This document shows, piece by piece, positions 45,961 to 46,433 of a stretch of DNA of 46,433 nt; the first letter of the stretch is position 1; every line of letters starts with the position of its first letter. The notes under the pieces are model-generated. The model did no database searches. It had not been told where the DNA came from and saw only the letters and a list, made by a program, of their open reading frames with translations. The stretch is from Veillonella ratti (GTDB lineage Bacteria > Bacillota > Negativicutes > Veillonellales > Veillonellaceae), in contig NZ_RQUX01000019.1 in NCBI RefSeq assembly GCF_003992115.1, forward strand, positions 1 to 46,433, given 5' to 3'. Position numbers and translations under genes: made by a program.

Positions 45961-46324
45961 AATGTTTGCTGACCTCCTTTATTTCTACTATTTTTACTAC
46001 CCTTGCAATCTCATCTATATTGCAAGGTTCAAAAGGTTTTTTGTTGTTATTTAATGGCTGAAGTATAATTCGCCAAGGTTCTTTGCGTGATTTAACATCT
46101 ATAGCAAAATAACCTTCGAGATTTTGATTTTGCTTATTTTTCAGAGCGTGAAATCTGAACGTGGGTAGGGTAATAATATCTTTTATAACAATTGCACTTT
46201 GAAGTGCATTAATTCTGGCAAATAAGCTTTTTACTAAGGTCTTGTTTCCTCCGAATAGTTTAGTTGCATCTTTAACACTGGTACATTGTATTTTGACTCT
46301 TTCTGTTGCATACTCTATATCCAA
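45953..46324 (-). CDS. higB: HigB/RelE-type toxin
   Basis: A 123-residue protein of the RelE/ParE toxin fold, probable ribosome-dependent mRNA nuclease of the plasmid-maintenance killer type. Typical pieces: SVKDATKLFGGNKTLVKSLFARINALQSA, FRFHALKNKQNQNLEGYFAIDV and PWRIILQPL, ending IVEIKEVSKHYE. Toxin-first order with overlap is the hallmark of higBA loci. It is AT-rich. The promoter should lie in 46325-46433, where AT-rich inverted segments are seen, but the window ends there. Confidence 0.83.
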   Translation of the reverse strand: MDIEYATERVKIQCTSVKDATKLFGGNKTLVKSLFARINALQSAIVIKDIITLPTFRFHALKNKQNQNLEGYFAIDVKSRKEPWRIILQPLNNNKKPFEPCNIDEIARVVKIVEIKEVSKHYE

Positions 46325-46433
46325 GATAAATTTTCTCTAAATTAAATTACCTATCTAGTAATTTAATTTTAAACTTATTGATGGAAATAGTCAATAAATT
46401 TGGACGATAAAAATGTTTAGTCTAATTATAAAA
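46325..46433 (-). promoter_or_regulatory. AT-rich upstream region of higBA (window edge)
   Basis: About 109 bases, very AT-rich. On the minus strand TTGACT (46393-46388), 17 bases, then TAAAAT (46370-46365) is a possible promoter. TAATTTAATTTAGAG and AAATTACTAG blocks could be operator halves for the antitoxin. The evidence is weak. Confidence 0.3.

Overview
The window reads as chromosomal DNA of a diderm Firmicute of the class Negativicutes, most likely Veillonella or a close relative. This is inference from gene content, not from a database match. The signs are YadA-type trimeric autotransporters (an outer membrane is needed), many lipoproteins, Gram-positive style AGGAGG ribosome sites and SAM-I riboswitches, a short two-cluster [FeFe] hydrogenase, a LarA-type lactate racemase, and a highly expressed biotin-dependent carboxyltransferase subunit that fits lactate to propionate fermentation. 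I see no prophage, insertion sequence or CRISPR array.

Layout. 1-1116: 3' end of a 23S rRNA gene, the 5S gene, and a repeat-rich tail. 1117-6720: two tandem paralogous trimeric autotransporters. 6831-8625: GNAT acetyltransferase and LarA. 8755-10560: a cysteine-rich MarR regulator and an Old Yellow Enzyme type oxidoreductase, each preceded by the same palindromic operator. 11061-14281: a DEDD exonuclease, then the nucleoside salvage genes deoC, pyrimidine nucleoside phosphorylase and cdd. 14512-16717 (minus): two methionine-binding lipoproteins, each under its own SAM-I riboswitch. 16946-20238 (minus): a secreted phytase-like protein, tRNA-Ser(GGA), an XRE regulator and a nitrilase-family amidase. 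20440-23567: an envelope cluster (polysaccharide deacetylase lipoprotein, NAGPA-domain protein, two unknown proteins). 23612-25308: the carboxyltransferase with a structured leader. 25366-32765: a methyltransferase divergent from an Opp/Nik-type ABC transporter, followed by a His-rich CsoR/RcnR-type metal sensor and an OsmC protein. 32942-36216: pyrE-pyrF, an RraA-family protein and a 2-hydroxyacid dehydrogenase. 36711-39178: a membrane protein and the hydrogenase. 39310-41848: a SAM-I riboswitch ahead of a YxjG/MetE-like methyltransferase coupled to azlC-azlD. 41994-44983: LacI regulator, 2-keto-3-deoxygluconate kinase and KDPG aldolase. 45091-46324 (minus): a HigB-HigA type toxin-antitoxin pair.

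How it works together. Sulfur amino acid control is a clear theme: three SAM-I riboswitches govern two methionine-binding proteins and one methionine synthase-like/AzlCD operon. Nickel may be a second theme: LarA needs a nickel cofactor, and the ABC operon ends beside a His-rich CsoR/RcnR-type sensor.

The most unusual signal is a 93-nt two-hairpin repeat found three times (in the 23S-5S spacer, after 5S, and on the minus strand after cdd), plus a fourth partial copy. Element length and spacing are identical in the three full copies. The stems differ between copies by compensatory base changes, so a conserved RNA (or cruciform) structure is likely. A second pattern is short tandem duplication at gene ends and protein linkers, especially in the ABC transporter operon.
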